Source: Sulfuricella sp. T08
GTDB lineage: Bacteria > Pseudomonadota > Gammaproteobacteria > Burkholderiales > Sulfuricellaceae
DNA length: 64,000 nt
Direction: 5' to 3'
NCBI RefSeq assembly: GCF_000971475.1
Contig: NZ_DF967563.1
Span: forward strand, 10,823 to 74,822
Shown: positions 43,552 through 53,204 of the stretch, one piece after another
Layout: each line of letters starts with the position of its first letter
How positions within the stretch are numbered: the stretch's first letter is position 1
Position numbers and translations under genes: made by a program
The notes under the pieces: generated by a model
What the model saw: the letters and a program-made list of their open reading frames with translations, nothing else
What the model was told of the DNA's origin: nothing
Database searches by the model: none

Positions 43552-44769
43552 TTAAATTCCCAGGGTTTCCACCCAGGCCAAGGCGGAAAGGTGGGCCTGG
43601 TTGATCTTGTCCGGCTCCAGTTGCAGGGAAAACGCCAGTTTTTCAATGTGGTCGGTATCCCCTTCCTCGCAGGCTACTGCCAGATCCAGGAAAGGGCCGT
43701 AGAGGCCTTGCCGGGTCAGCAGTGCATCGGAAATCGTTTCCGGCAGAGAGAGCTTGTCCAGCACCTCTTCCATGGGCATTTCCAGCATGGCATCGAGCAG
43801 AGAGAACACTCCAACGATAAACAGGTTGTCGCGATCGGCTGCTTCCAGCATATCCTTGCCCAATAGCTCAGTCAGGCGGCCGCGGGTGACGGCTGTTTTC
43901 ATCAGGGCAGGAGAGGTGCTGCCTTCCCCTGCAGTGACAAGCAGCAGGGTCAGCCAGCGGTACAGTTGCTGATAACCGAGAATCGCCAGTGCATGGCGCA
44001 ATGACTGGATTTCGCAGGACAGGCCAAAGCCGACAGAATTGATGTAGCGCAACAGCTTGAAAGAAAGGGCTACGTCGCGCTTGAATGAAGATTCAATATC
44101 CTTGATTTCCGCATTGTTGCGCACCTTGTTGAGCAGTTCAAGTACGACGGCGTAGGCGGGATGGATAACCTTGGCGCTTAGCGTTTCCGGGTGGGCGAAA
44201 TAATAGCCCTGGTAATAGGCGAAACCCAATTTTTTGCAATTATTGTGTTCGCTTTTGGTTTCGACCTTTTCCGCAATCAGCTGGGCTGGGTGCTTTTCCA
44301 AGGCACGAACATGGGCCTCCAGTTGGCCTTTGGAATTCAGCTTCTGGACATCCAGTTTGATGAAGTTCGCGATTGCCAGCAGCGGGGCGCTTTCCGGCGT
44401 CAGCTCAAAGTCATCCAGGGCCAGGCGGTATCCCAGTGTACGGAGTTCGTGGCAGCGCGCCAGCAATTCTGGAGTCGCATGAGTGGTTTCCAGAACTTCC
44501 AGCACTGCCCGGTTGACCGGTAGCAGTTCGAGGAAATCGCTCATCAGCATGGAGGTGGAGGCATTGACGAAGGCCAGTTTGTCGCCCAGCAGCCATTCCG
44601 CCCCCATGTTGCTGAGGATGTTGGCTAGCACCTTGGAAGTGGCCAGATGGTCATCAGTGAAGCTGGCATGGGTGGCTTCCGCGCTACGGCGGAACAGAAG
44701 TTCATACCCAACGATCTTTTGTTGGTTGTCAACGATAGGCTGGCGGGCGAGATAGACGTGATCTTGCAT
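43552..44769 (-). CDS. EAL-HDOD signalling protein (YuxH type), EAL probably inactive
   Basis: 405 aa. The N-terminal EAL-like domain (1-200) begins YLARQPIVDNQQKIVGYELLFR, so the EAL signature reads ELL, and the DDFG-type loop is DDFELT. These changes remove residues needed for c-di-GMP hydrolysis, so it is likely a binding or scaffold protein. The HDOD domain (200-400) has FKLLRYINSVGFGLSCEIQSLRHALAILG. It is 15 bases after cheA on the same strand, at the end of the chemotaxis operon, so it may tie motility to c-di-GMP. Confidence 0.92.
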   Translation of the reverse strand: MQDHVYLARQPIVDNQQKIVGYELLFRRSAEATHASFTDDHLATSKVLANILSNMGAEWLLGDKLAFVNASTSMLMSDFLELLPVNRAVLEVLETTHATPELLARCHELRTLGYRLALDDFELTPESAPLLAIANFIKLDVQKLNSKGQLEAHVRALEKHPAQLIAEKVETKSEHNNCKKLGFAYYQGYYFAHPETLSAKVIHPAYAVVLELLNKVRNNAEIKDIESSFKRDVALSFKLLRYINSVGFGLSCEIQSLRHALAILGYQQLYRWLTLLLVTAGEGSTSPALMKTAVTRGRLTELLGKDMLEAADRDNLFIVGVFSLLDAMLEMPMEEVLDKLSLPETISDALLTRQGLYGPFLDLAVACEEGDTDHIEKLAFSLQLEPDKINQAHLSALAWVETLGI

Positions 44770-44783
44770 TGGAATTCTAGCCC

Positions 44784-46619
44784 TTACGCGGAAAACATCG
44801 ATGCATGAGTGACCTCGGTGCTCATTTCCAGCAGCTCCTCGATATCCAGCACCAGCACCACCAAGCCATCACCGGACAGGGTGGCGCCTGCGATGCCCTT
44901 GGGTTTGATGTCATGCAGCGGCTTGATGACCACGTCATCCCTGCCGATGAAGCCGTCAATAGCCAGGATAAAGTTGGTGGCGGTGGCCTGCATCAGGACA
45001 CCGAAGGATGGCATGCCTTCCTGCGGCCAGCCGATCAGGCTGGCCAGGGACCGCACTGGTAAGACCTCGTCGCGCACCACCATGGTTGCTCGGCCTGAAA
45101 CACGCTGGATTTCTTCGGGGCGGATCGGGATGATTTCACGTACCATGGAAAGTGGTACGGCAAAAGGCTGTTCACCCAGGCGTACCACCAGTACAGGGAG
45201 AATGGCCAGGGTCAGCGGCAGGGAGATGGTAATGGTTGTGCCGTGGCCGACGACTGAATTGATGTCAATCCGACCGTTCAGTTTCTGGATGTTGGTGCGC
45301 ACGACGTCCATCCCGACACCCCGTCCAGAAACGTCTGAAATCTCGTCCTTGGTCGAAAAGCCGGGCAGGAAGATCAGGTGAAGAGACTGTCTGTCATCCA
45401 GTGTGTTTGCTGCTTCAGCATCGATCAGCCCTTTTTCGATAGCCTTGCGGCGTATAGTATCGGGCCGCATGCCTTTGCCGTCATCGGCGATCTCGATAAC
45501 GATGTGATCGCCTGATTGCATGGCGGAAAGCTTCACCAGGCTCTTGGTTGGCTTGCCTGCGGCGACGCGTTCTTGCGTGCTTTCCACACCATGGTCCACC
45601 GCGTTGCGCACCAGATGGACGATAGGATCGTTAAGATCCTCGATCATGGTTTTGTCGATTTCGGTTTCTTCACCCACGATCAGCAGTTCGACGTCTTTCC
45701 CCAGTTGCCGGGCAAGGTCGCGCGCCAAGCGTGGATATTTCTGGAACAGCCTGCCAATCGGTTGCATCCGAGTTTTCATTACTGCGTTTTGCAGGTCGCC
45801 CACCAAAAGGTCCAGGTGGCTGACGGCTTCGTCCAGTGCCTTGAGGGTATCTCCATCGGTCTTTCCCTGGAGGATATTCGCGCGCAGGCAGGTAAGACGG
45901 TTTTTGGTGAGACCAATTTCGCCGGAAAGGTTGAGCACCATGTCCAGCCGCGATGTGTCTACGCGGATGGTGGTTTCTTTGGCGGCAGGCTGCTGGGCAG
46001 ATGGCGCCTTGGCGCGGGGCGCAAGGTTGACCTGGGCTGCGGCATGGATAACCGGTGCAATTTCCATGGGGAGGGTGACTTCATGGGGTGCGGTTATGCT
46101 TTCTGCTGGCGTGCCGGTGACAGTGTGGTATAAAGCCTGCCAATCCGGACCGCCGGATTCCTGGATGGCGGCCTGGTCTGCGTTGGCTGGCTCGGCTGTT
46201 GTGGCAAGAGCCGCCAGCACCACCTTTTCGCCAGCCAGAACGCAGTCCAGTGCTTTCAGAAGAACGGCCTCCGCCGCATCCGGTAGCTGCGACTGGGCGA
46301 GCGAGCCGAACATGGTGCGTACCACGCCGGTTGCGTTCATGATGACATCCATGATCTCGGCGGTCAGGGTCAGTTCGCCGGTGCGCAACTTGTCGAACAG
46401 GTTTTCGGTGCGGTGGCACAGCTCGACCAGATCGTTGACGTTGAGGAAGCCGGCGCCACCCTTAATCGTGTGGAAGCCGCGGAAAATATCGTTTAGCAAC
46501 GCCTTGTCACTGGGGCGTTTTTCCAGTTCGACTAATTTGTTGTCTACATCAGACAGCAGCTCGCCCGCTTCTGTCAGAAAATCCTGTAGTAACTCTTCCA
46601 TTCCGGCGAAGTGGCTCAT
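44784..46619 (-). CDS. cheA: Chemotaxis histidine kinase CheA
   Basis: 611 aa. P1/Hpt has the phosphoacceptor H50 in FRGFHTIKGGAGFL. After a variable linker (130-210) come dimerisation P3, the ATPase P4 (HLVRNAVDHGVE, DDGKGM, GRGVGMDVV) and a CheW-like P5 (about 475-600). A clear P2 response-regulator docking domain is not visible in the linker, making it shorter than E. coli CheA (654). It phosphorylates CheY. It lies between cheZ and the EAL/HDOD gene. Confidence 0.96.
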   Translation of the reverse strand: MSHFAGMEELLQDFLTEAGELLSDVDNKLVELEKRPSDKALLNDIFRGFHTIKGGAGFLNVNDLVELCHRTENLFDKLRTGELTLTAEIMDVIMNATGVVRTMFGSLAQSQLPDAAEAVLLKALDCVLAGEKVVLAALATTAEPANADQAAIQESGGPDWQALYHTVTGTPAESITAPHEVTLPMEIAPVIHAAAQVNLAPRAKAPSAQQPAAKETTIRVDTSRLDMVLNLSGEIGLTKNRLTCLRANILQGKTDGDTLKALDEAVSHLDLLVGDLQNAVMKTRMQPIGRLFQKYPRLARDLARQLGKDVELLIVGEETEIDKTMIEDLNDPIVHLVRNAVDHGVESTQERVAAGKPTKSLVKLSAMQSGDHIVIEIADDGKGMRPDTIRRKAIEKGLIDAEAANTLDDRQSLHLIFLPGFSTKDEISDVSGRGVGMDVVRTNIQKLNGRIDINSVVGHGTTITISLPLTLAILPVLVVRLGEQPFAVPLSMVREIIPIRPEEIQRVSGRATMVVRDEVLPVRSLASLIGWPQEGMPSFGVLMQATATNFILAIDGFIGRDDVVIKPLHDIKPKGIAGATLSGDGLVVLVLDIEELLEMSTEVTHASMFSA

Positions 46620-46656
46620 GGTTTCTCCAGGCTACTGAGTTTAATTGCGTATTGGA

Positions 46657-47409
46657 TTAAAAGCCCAGGCTTTCGAGCAGATCGTCGACCTGGACTTGGC
46701 TGGTCACCACGTCAGCTCTGCCTTTTGCATTGATTACCGGCCCGTTCAGCAAGCCGGCATCCATTTCGGTTTTCTTCTCGGCAGGTGTCGTCGCCAGCAG
46801 CAATTGCAGCATGTCCCGTTCCATTTGATGGGCCATATCGATGACCTTTTTGATTACCTGGCCGGTCAGGTCCTGAAAATCCTGCGCCATCATGATTTCC
46901 ATGAGTTGGGCATTGGTTGCCTTGGTCTGGCTGGGGACTTCTTTCAGGTAGCTGCGGGTTTCTTCCGCCAGTTGTTTGAACTCTTCCAGGCTGAGCTGAT
47001 TATCGAACAGGCGCTGCCATTTGGAGCTGAGTCCTATCGCACCCGCTTCGAGTTTTTCCTGAATGGGCTGTGCGACTTCGGTGGCGGTTAGTGCACGTTC
47101 CGCCGCTTGTTGCGTCATGGTCGCAATATAGGCGAGGCGTTCGCGCGTGTCGGGTATGGCATCTACTGTTTCCGCCAGTTTTTTGTCATACCCCAGTTCA
47201 CGTAGCGTATCGTGCAGCTTGCGCGTCAAGTGGCCGATTTGCGAGAACAGGCTCTCGTCGTCGGGCTCTGTTGCCAGTTCCGTTGCTGAGTTAGAGGTGT
47301 ACTGTTTTGTTTCGGATGCGGCTGGTTGTGTGCTGCCAGCCATGACAATGCTATCGAACAGGGCTTCCAGATCGTCGGAATCCCCGCTGCCTGAAGTAAC
47401 GTTACTCAC
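46657..47409 (-). CDS. cheZ: Chemotaxis phosphatase CheZ
   Basis: 250 aa with a GTG start preceded by AAGGAGACG. The long helical hairpin contains the catalytic Gln region AQDFQDLTGQVIKKVIDMA. The extreme C terminus VDDLLESLGF is the CheY-binding tail. It removes phosphate from CheY-P. It lies 15 bases after cheY. Confidence 0.96.
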   Translation of the reverse strand: MSNVTSGSGDSDDLEALFDSIVMAGSTQPAASETKQYTSNSATELATEPDDESLFSQIGHLTRKLHDTLRELGYDKKLAETVDAIPDTRERLAYIATMTQQAAERALTATEVAQPIQEKLEAGAIGLSSKWQRLFDNQLSLEEFKQLAEETRSYLKEVPSQTKATNAQLMEIMMAQDFQDLTGQVIKKVIDMAHQMERDMLQLLLATTPAEKKTEMDAGLLNGPVINAKGRADVVTSQVQVDDLLESLGF

Positions 47410-47424
47410 CGAGCGTCTCCTTAA

Positions 47425-47814
47425 TCATTTACCCATTTTCTCAAAAATTTTATTTAGCTTCTCTTCCAGTACGGCAGCCGTAAAAGGTTTGACGACATAG
47501 CCGCTGGCGCCGGCTTGAGCCGCCGCGATGATATTTTCCTTCTTGGCTTCGGCGGTCACCATTAATACTGGCAAGTGCTTCAGCGTGTCATCTGCACGGA
47601 TAGCCTGGAGTAGTTCGATACCGGTCATGTTGGGCATGTTCCAGTCACTGACCACGAAATCGAAATTGCCGCCGCGCAGCTTGGCGAGTGCGGCTACACC
47701 ATCTTCGGCTTCGTCAGCGTTGGTGAATTCCAGCTCTTTCAGTAGATTGCGTATGATCCTTCTCATTGTCGAAAAATCATCGACGATCAGGAATTTCATG
47801 TTCTTATCGGCCAT
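47425..47814 (-). CDS. cheY: Chemotaxis response regulator CheY
   Basis: 129 aa single receiver. VDD at 11-13, D57 in VVSDWNMP, Thr in MVTAEA and Lys in VVKPFT are all in place. When phosphorylated it binds FliM/FliN to reverse the motor. It has a 104-base gap upstream to cheV, long enough for its own promoter. Confidence 0.98.
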   Translation of the reverse strand: MADKNMKFLIVDDFSTMRRIIRNLLKELEFTNADEAEDGVAALAKLRGGNFDFVVSDWNMPNMTGIELLQAIRADDTLKHLPVLMVTAEAKKENIIAAAQAGASGYVVKPFTAAVLEEKLNKIFEKMGK

Positions 47815-47918
47815 GGACTACTCCGCGGGGTGTATGTTTTGTGCTCATCTCGCCATTGTACGATGTCATGGTGAAGTTTAGGGCTTTAGCCTGAATTGGT
47901 TGTGCTTCATCGGACTGT

Positions 47919-48851
47919 CTATCTGAGTAACAGGGGACGTAAAGTGTCGGCCAGAACGGCCGGGTCGAACTTGGCGACATAGGCATCTACGCCGACACGT
48001 TTGCCCATGTCTCGGTTGGCTTCCGACGAAAGGGAGGAGTGCATGACAACCGGGATGCCTTCGAATCGCCGGTCGGATTTAATGTTTTTCGTCAGGACAT
48101 AACCATCCATTTCCGGCATTTCCGCATCTACGAGTATGACCTTGATCTGGTCATACACTGTGGAGCCATCATGCTGGGAACGGGCGGCCATATTCTGCAG
48201 CCTTTCCCATGCCTCAAGGCCGTTGGTGGCCTGCTGGTATTTAACTCCCAGTTTGTCCAGCACCATGACGATTTCCTTGCGCGCGATTGCGGAGTCATCT
48301 GCAAAGAATATCGCTGGTTCTGTGTCTGTTTCGACCGGGGCGAGGTCGGGCACGGGTTCGATTCCAATCGCGTTGGCCAGAATCTGTTCAACGTCGAGAA
48401 TTGAAACCAGTTTGCCATCTGGCAGTTCAGTGATCGCGGTGATCAGGCCATCGTTGCCGGCCAGCATGGTTTGAGGGGGTTTGACCTTGTCCCAATCGAC
48501 GCGAATGATGCGGTCGACATCATGCACCAGGAAGCCCTGAGTATGGCGGCTGAATTCTGTGACGATCATGGTGCGCCCGGTGTCTTCCGGTACTTCGTCC
48601 AGATGGATGATCTTGGCCAGCGCGATGACCGGGATGATATTGCCGCGCAGGGAGATCACGCCCTCGACGCCATCTGGCATATTGGGGGATTTTGTGACTT
48701 TGGGAGTCTGGCAGACCTCACGTACCTTGAATACGTTGATGCCGAAAATTTCTCCGCTGCCCAATGAGAAGAGCAGGATTTCCATCTTGTTGGAGCCGGC
48801 CAGTTTGGTTCTGCCGTCCACCGAATCTAGGAGTGGGTTGTTCTTTTCCAT
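47919..48851 (-). CDS. cheV: CheV-type coupling protein (CheW-REC), second copy
   Basis: 310 aa from the ATG preceded by GGGGAAT; an ATG four codons earlier is fused to the previous stop. The CheW domain (about 20-165) shows FGINVFKVREV and GVISLRGNIIPVI. The receiver (about 178-308) has FFADDSAIARKEI, VDAEMPEMDGYVL and the K/S motifs. It links receptors to CheA with a phosphorylation-tuned response. It is about half identical by eye to the upstream copy. Confidence 0.94.
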   Translation of the reverse strand: MEKNNPLLDSVDGRTKLAGSNKMEILLFSLGSGEIFGINVFKVREVCQTPKVTKSPNMPDGVEGVISLRGNIIPVIALAKIIHLDEVPEDTGRTMIVTEFSRHTQGFLVHDVDRIIRVDWDKVKPPQTMLAGNDGLITAITELPDGKLVSILDVEQILANAIGIEPVPDLAPVETDTEPAIFFADDSAIARKEIVMVLDKLGVKYQQATNGLEAWERLQNMAARSQHDGSTVYDQIKVILVDAEMPEMDGYVLTKNIKSDRRFEGIPVVMHSSLSSEANRDMGKRVGVDAYVAKFDPAVLADTLRPLLLR

Positions 48852-48863
48852 ACTATTCCCCAT

Positions 48864-49817
48864 TTATTTAAGAGGTGCACTTAACAACTGGGTGAGCGTG
48901 GCCGCCAGCTTATGTGGTTCAAATTTCGGAACATAGTCGTCCACGCCGACCGACCGGCCAAGTTGCTGGTTGGCGTCACTGCTCAAGGAGGAATGCATGA
49001 TGACCGGAATGCCGGCAAAGCGAGAGTCGCTCTTGACGTGTTTAGTGAGTACGTAACCGTCCATTTCCGGCATTTCCACGTCGGTGAGAATCAGCTGGAT
49101 GAAACTGGTGACCGGTACATGAGCTGCATCAGCCTGAGTGGCGATTTTTTGCAGTTCTTCCCAAGCCTGTTTGCCGTTGTTGGCGCTGATGTATCGGATG
49201 TTCATGGCATCCAGGGTGCGCGAGATCTGGTTGCGGGCGACGGATGAGTCGTCCGCAAAAAAGATGGTGCGGTTTTCCACTTCAATGGGTCTGATGTTGT
49301 TGAACAGGTATTCGTCATCGTAACGGCTGGTTTCAGAAAGTACTTTTTCCACGTCCATCATCATGACCAGACGGCTGTCCGCCAGTTCGGTGACTGCGGT
49401 GACCAGCCCCCCCATCTGCGCGGTGAGCATGTCGGGTGGGACGCGCATGGCCGACCAGTCGAGGCGCAGGATGGTATCTACCGCTTCTACCAGAAAACCC
49501 TGAGTGTGGCCGTTGTACTCGGTGACAATCATGATTTCTGGTTTTTGGTCGGTTTCTACCCCGGTGTATTTGACCAGGTCGACAACCGGTACCAAGACGC
49601 CGCGCAGGCTGACCATGCCTTCAACCGAGGGCGGCATGTCCGGGGCGTGGGTGATCGCCGGCACGCGCATGACTTCTCGCACCTTAAAAACATTGACGCC
49701 AAATGTTTCCTTGCGGCCGGTGCGGCTGTCCGTGCCTAGGGTGAACAGTAGTATCTCCAGCTTGTTGGTTCCGGCCAGCTTGGTGCGGGCGTCAATATTT
49801 TTTAAGAGTTGTGACAT
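48864..49817 (-). CDS. cheV: CheV-type coupling protein (CheW-REC), first copy
   Basis: 317 aa from MSQLLKNIDART, preceded by GGAGAG. CheW domain: LLFTLGTDSRTGRKETFGVNVFKVREV and GMVSLRGVLVPVVDL. Receiver: FFADDSSVARNQI and LTDVEMPEMDGYVLTKH. The extra RTGRKE loop is the main difference from the second copy. It is the first gene of the leftward chemotaxis operon, behind a sigma-28-like promoter. With no cheW in the window, the two CheV proteins could provide coupling; this is inference. Confidence 0.94.
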   Translation of the reverse strand: MSQLLKNIDARTKLAGTNKLEILLFTLGTDSRTGRKETFGVNVFKVREVMRVPAITHAPDMPPSVEGMVSLRGVLVPVVDLVKYTGVETDQKPEIMIVTEYNGHTQGFLVEAVDTILRLDWSAMRVPPDMLTAQMGGLVTAVTELADSRLVMMMDVEKVLSETSRYDDEYLFNNIRPIEVENRTIFFADDSSVARNQISRTLDAMNIRYISANNGKQAWEELQKIATQADAAHVPVTSFIQLILTDVEMPEMDGYVLTKHVKSDSRFAGIPVIMHSSLSSDANQQLGRSVGVDDYVPKFEPHKLAATLTQLLSAPLK

Positions 49818-49919
49818 GTTGTTGCTCTCCGTGAAAAGTCCTGACCCCGAACCTCGGTCGGGCCTCCAGGCAGGATATTTTTCAGTATCATACCTCAATA
49901 TTGTTAAGTGACATTCTGT

Positions 49920-49946
49920 AAATCGGCCGGACAGTCGCTGTTTTCA
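49920..49946 (-). promoter_or_regulatory. Sigma-28 (FliA) promoter candidate for the che operon
   Basis: On the minus strand TGAAAACA, 11 bases and GCCGATTT, compared with the known consensus TAAAGTTT-N11-GCCGATAA. It lies about 100 bases upstream of the first cheV, in the 320-base gene-free gap (49818-50138) shared with divergent flrB. Confidence 0.65.
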
Positions 49947-50138
49947 GCGCGTAATTTAAATGGGCTTACGATTATTGATACAAATTTGTCGTCCTATCAT
50001 CTCCGGCCATTGGGTGCTGAGCCGGGCAGCAAGACGAGATTTTCCGGTGCTAGGTAAATGATCTCGGGAGCTGCTCCAAAGTATAACCGTTCAACAATGA
50101 CTGGATCAATTACGGTATGATTTCCGCATGAACCTGCC

Positions 50139-51320
50139 ATGGAGCTTAATGCATTGTCGAATACCCCCAAGCAGGTAGACCCGAAGGAGCTGGAGCAGGC
50201 ATTTTCGTTGTTCAACGAGGCTTCTGCGCAGCTTACCGGCGCTTACCAGGAATTGCAGCAGCAGGTGGAGCGCCTGACCGGTGAGCTCGCAGTCGCCAAT
50301 GTGGAATTGCGACGGCAGTTGCTGGAAAAGGAGGCGCTGTCGCAGCGTCTGTCCCATCTGCTTTACGCCATGCCGGCAGGCGTAATTGTGCTGGATCAGC
50401 AGGGTACTATTATCGAGCTGAACCCAGCCGCCCTGGAACTGCTGGGGGAATCTCTTGTAGGACATGCCTGGGAGGGGGTCGCGGCGCGCGTGCTGGCACA
50501 GACCGTGGTGCCGCACGAATGGGATCTGGCACCGGTCAGCGGGGCTGTGCCGCGTCGGATCAGTATGTCCAGCAGTCCTCTGGACGCCGCCGGCGGGCAA
50601 GTGCTGCTGATCCATGACATGACTGAAGCCTACGCCATGCAGCGCGAGCTGCAGCGGCATCAGAGGCTGTCCGCGATGGGGGAGATGGCGGCAGGGTTGG
50701 CGCATCAGTTGCGCACACCGCTTGCTACCGCTCTGCTCTACGCCTCTCACTTGAAAAAGATTGATTTGCCTGAAAACGAGCGGGTCCGCTTTGCAGATAA
50801 AGTGCTGGCGCGTCTTCGTCACCTTGAGCACCTGATCCAGGACATGCTGTCGTTCGTGAAAGGGGAGGGCGGGGGGCAGGATGTGGTTCAGGTGTCTTCC
50901 GTGCTGTTTGATCTGCAGCAGGTCATGGAGCCGCAAATGATCGAGCGTGGTCTGAATTTCAGGATTGAGGATGATAGCCAGGGCGCCGCCGTGCTGGGTA
51001 GTCGAAAGGCTTTGACTGGTGCCTTGCTTAACCTGCTGGAGAATGCCATGCAGGCTTGCCCGGAAGGCGGGCAGGTCAGCCTGAGGGGTGTAGCGGGGGA
51101 TGATGGGCAGGTGTCGATTATTGTAACCGATAATGGCAGGGGCATTGACGCGGCAACCCAGGAGCGCCTGTTTGAACCATTCTATACGACCCGCGCTGAT
51201 GGAACGGGTCTGGGGCTGGCGATTGTGCGGGGTGTGGCCGAGGCGCATCGGGGAGCTATTCATGTCAAGTCGTCGCCAGGTTGCGGCAGCGAATTCATTC
51301 TGCGGCTACCCAAGCTATAA
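50139..51320 (+). CDS. flrB: Flagellar sensor histidine kinase FlrB/FleS
   Basis: 393 aa, cytoplasmic, no membrane helix. An N-terminal coiled coil (about 20-70) leads into a PAS domain (YAMPAGVIVLDQQGTIIELNPAA). The HisKA domain has phosphoacceptor His in AAGLAHQLRTPLATALLYA, and HATPase_c ends with DNGRGI and GTGLGLAIVRGV. It phosphorylates FlrC/FleR to turn on class III flagellar genes. The gene is followed after 26 bases by its partner. Confidence 0.93.
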   Translation: MELNALSNTPKQVDPKELEQAFSLFNEASAQLTGAYQELQQQVERLTGELAVANVELRRQLLEKEALSQRLSHLLYAMPAGVIVLDQQGTIIELNPAALELLGESLVGHAWEGVAARVLAQTVVPHEWDLAPVSGAVPRRISMSSSPLDAAGGQVLLIHDMTEAYAMQRELQRHQRLSAMGEMAAGLAHQLRTPLATALLYASHLKKIDLPENERVRFADKVLARLRHLEHLIQDMLSFVKGEGGGQDVVQVSSVLFDLQQVMEPQMIERGLNFRIEDDSQGAAVLGSRKALTGALLNLLENAMQACPEGGQVSLRGVAGDDGQVSIIVTDNGRGIDAATQERLFEPFYTTRADGTGLGLAIVRGVAEAHRGAIHVKSSPGCGSEFILRLPKL

Positions 51321-51346
51321 TCCAGAAAATTTTATATCGCGAAACC

Positions 51347-52681
51347 ATGAAAACATTGCCTATCCTGATCGTTGAGGATGACCGGGACCTGCGTGAAGCC
51401 TTGTGCGACACGCTGGGTTTGGCCGGCTACGAAACGCTGGACGCCTCCGATGGGCTGGCGGCGCTTGCGGTGCTGGGAAAGCGAAGGGTCGGCCTGGTCG
51501 TGACGGATGTGCAGATGCACCCCATGGATGGCCATACTCTTTTGCGCGAAATCAAGTCAGCCTACCCTTATGTCCCGGTGCTGCTGATGACTGCCTATGG
51601 CTTGATCGATAAGGCGGTGGAAGCGATGCGCGCAGGGGCGTGCACTTACCTGACCAAGCCATTCGAGCCGGACAGTCTGTTGGCGGAGGTGGCGCGCTAT
51701 ATGCTTTCTGCGCAACCGGCGAACGGCTCGGAAATGGTGGCTGAGGATCCTCGCATGGTCGAGTTGCTGGGGTTGGCGCGGAAGGTTGCCGCTACCAGTG
51801 CGACGATTCTGGTCACAGGCGAGTCAGGTTGCGGCAAGGAGGTGATGGCGCGCTTCATCCACCGTCACAGCCCTCGTGCCGACAAGCCCTTCGTGGCCAT
51901 AAACTGTGCGGCGATTCCGGAAAATCTGCTCGAATCCACTTTATTCGGTTACGAAAAGGGCGCTTTCACCGGTGCCGCCCAGTCCCATGCGGGCAAGTTC
52001 GAGCAGGCGCAGGGCGGCACCCTGTTGCTGGATGAGGTATCCGAAATGCCGATGCTGCTCCAAGCCAAGCTGTTGCGGGTGCTGCAGGAGCGCGAGGTAG
52101 AGCGTGTCGGCGGGCATAAGGCGATTCCACTCGATATCAGGATCATTGCCACCTCCAACCGCGACATGGGCGAGGTGGTGGCTCGCGGCAACTTCCGCGA
52201 GGATTTGTATTATCGCCTCAACGTATTTCCCCTGGAATTGCCGCCATTGCGAGAGCATCCGCTGGATATCGTGCCATTGGCTCGACATCTTATTGGCCGC
52301 TTGGGCGGCGCGCTGGGCCGACCCGGAATCGGCTTGTCTGCTGCAACTGCCGAGCAATTGACGCGATATGCCTGGCCGGGTAACATCAGGGAGCTTGAAA
52401 ACGTCATACAGCGTGCCATGATTTTGTCTCCGGGCGATATGCTGGAAACAGAGTATTTGCTTCTGCCCAAATCCGAACTGGCTGCGCCGCAACCAGGAAA
52501 AGCGGTTGCTGCAGGCGGAGCGGTGGATATGAAAACGCTGGAGCGGACGCATATTCTGGAAACCTTGGCTTCAGTCAGCGGTTCGCGCAAGCGTGCTGCC
52601 GAAAAGCTGGGCATGAGCGAGCGCACATTGCGTTACAAGCTGCAGCAGTACCGCGAAGAAAATGAAGAAAATGGTCAATGA
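51347..52681 (+). CDS. flrC: Sigma-54-dependent flagellar response regulator FlrC/FleR
   Basis: 444 aa from [12 protein letters not shown]. The receiver (1-120) has its Asp in [12 protein letters not shown]. The AAA+ domain (about 130-365) has Walker A GESGCGKE, the GAFTGA loop that contacts sigma-54 and LDEVSEMP. The C-terminal Fis-type HTH is [25 protein letters not shown]. Its expected target is the sigma-54-like promoter found just before fliE. Confidence 0.95.
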   Translation: MKTLPILIVEDDRDLREALCDTLGLAGYETLDASDGLAALAVLGKRRVGLVVTDVQMHPMDGHTLLREIKSAYPYVPVLLMTAYGLIDKAVEAMRAGACTYLTKPFEPDSLLAEVARYMLSAQPANGSEMVAEDPRMVELLGLARKVAATSATILVTGESGCGKEVMARFIHRHSPRADKPFVAINCAAIPENLLESTLFGYEKGAFTGAAQSHAGKFEQAQGGTLLLDEVSEMPMLLQAKLLRVLQEREVERVGGHKAIPLDIRIIATSNRDMGEVVARGNFREDLYYRLNVFPLELPPLREHPLDIVPLARHLIGRLGGALGRPGIGLSAATAEQLTRYAWPGNIRELENVIQRAMILSPGDMLETEYLLLPKSELAAPQPGKAVAAGGAVDMKTLERTHILETLASVSGSRKRAAEKLGMSERTLRYKLQQYREENEENGQ

Positions 52682-52693
52682 CAACAAAATTGG

Positions 52694-52709
52694 GCATGAA
52701 ATGTGCTTT
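52694..52709 (+). promoter_or_regulatory. Sigma-54 (RpoN) promoter candidate for fliE
   Basis: gGGCATgaaatGTGCT matches the known TGGCAC-N5-TTGC(A/T) pattern with the invariant GG (52695-52696) and GC (52707-52708) exactly 12 bases apart. It lies about 80 bases before fliE, directly after the gene for the sigma-54 activator. Confidence 0.7.
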
Positions 52710-52787
52710 ATTTTTATTCTGCGACGAGCAATAAATGGTCGTCGTAATGGATAAGCAGCTATAATTCGAGCTGGAGGCCTGAAAGCG

Positions 52788-53108
52788 ATGAATACTACAC
52801 AGGGAATTGACCAGTTACTTGGCCAGCTGCGTGCTGCCTCGTCTCTGGCTGCCGGCCAGGAGCCTGCTTCGGCATCGACAGAAGGACCGGATTTTGCGGC
52901 GCTGCTCAAGGCTTCGCTGGAACAGGTGAATGCTACACAGCAGGATACTGCCAATCTGGCTAAAGCATTCGAACTGGGCGATCCCAATGCGAATCTCCAG
53001 GAGGTGATGGTTTCTCTGCAGAAAGCCAATATTTCCTTTCAAACCATGGTGCAGGTGCGTAACAAGCTGGTGTCGGCCTACCACGAAGTCATGAGCATGC
53101 AAGTTTGA
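52788..53108 (+). CDS. fliE: Flagellar hook-basal body protein FliE
   Basis: 106 aa, a typical size. FAALLKASLEQVNATQQ and the C-terminal NLQEVMVSLQKANISFQTMVQVRNKLVSAYHEVMSMQV are the family signature. It joins the MS ring to the rod. It has its own sigma-54-like promoter, and about 95 bases separate it from fliF. Confidence 0.97.
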   Translation: MNTTQGIDQLLGQLRAASSLAAGQEPASASTEGPDFAALLKASLEQVNATQQDTANLAKAFELGDPNANLQEVMVSLQKANISFQTMVQVRNKLVSAYHEVMSMQV

Positions 53109-53204
53109 TAGGGATGCAAAGCGCTGCACTAGTCATTACTGTATTCCCTCGTTCGGGGGCAAAGATCAAGCGCTCGCAAGTTCGGAGTCAAGGCGTAAAA
53201 TAAT

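Noticed and set aside
45520-46638. 372-codon plus-strand frame opposite cheA
   Set aside because: Ser/Arg-rich antisense artefact; CheA domains are uninterrupted on the other strand.
53150-53175. Second sigma-54 promoter before fliF
   Set aside because: GG and GC can be phased at 12 bases but the flanking positions match poorly; fliF is probably read from the fliE promoter.
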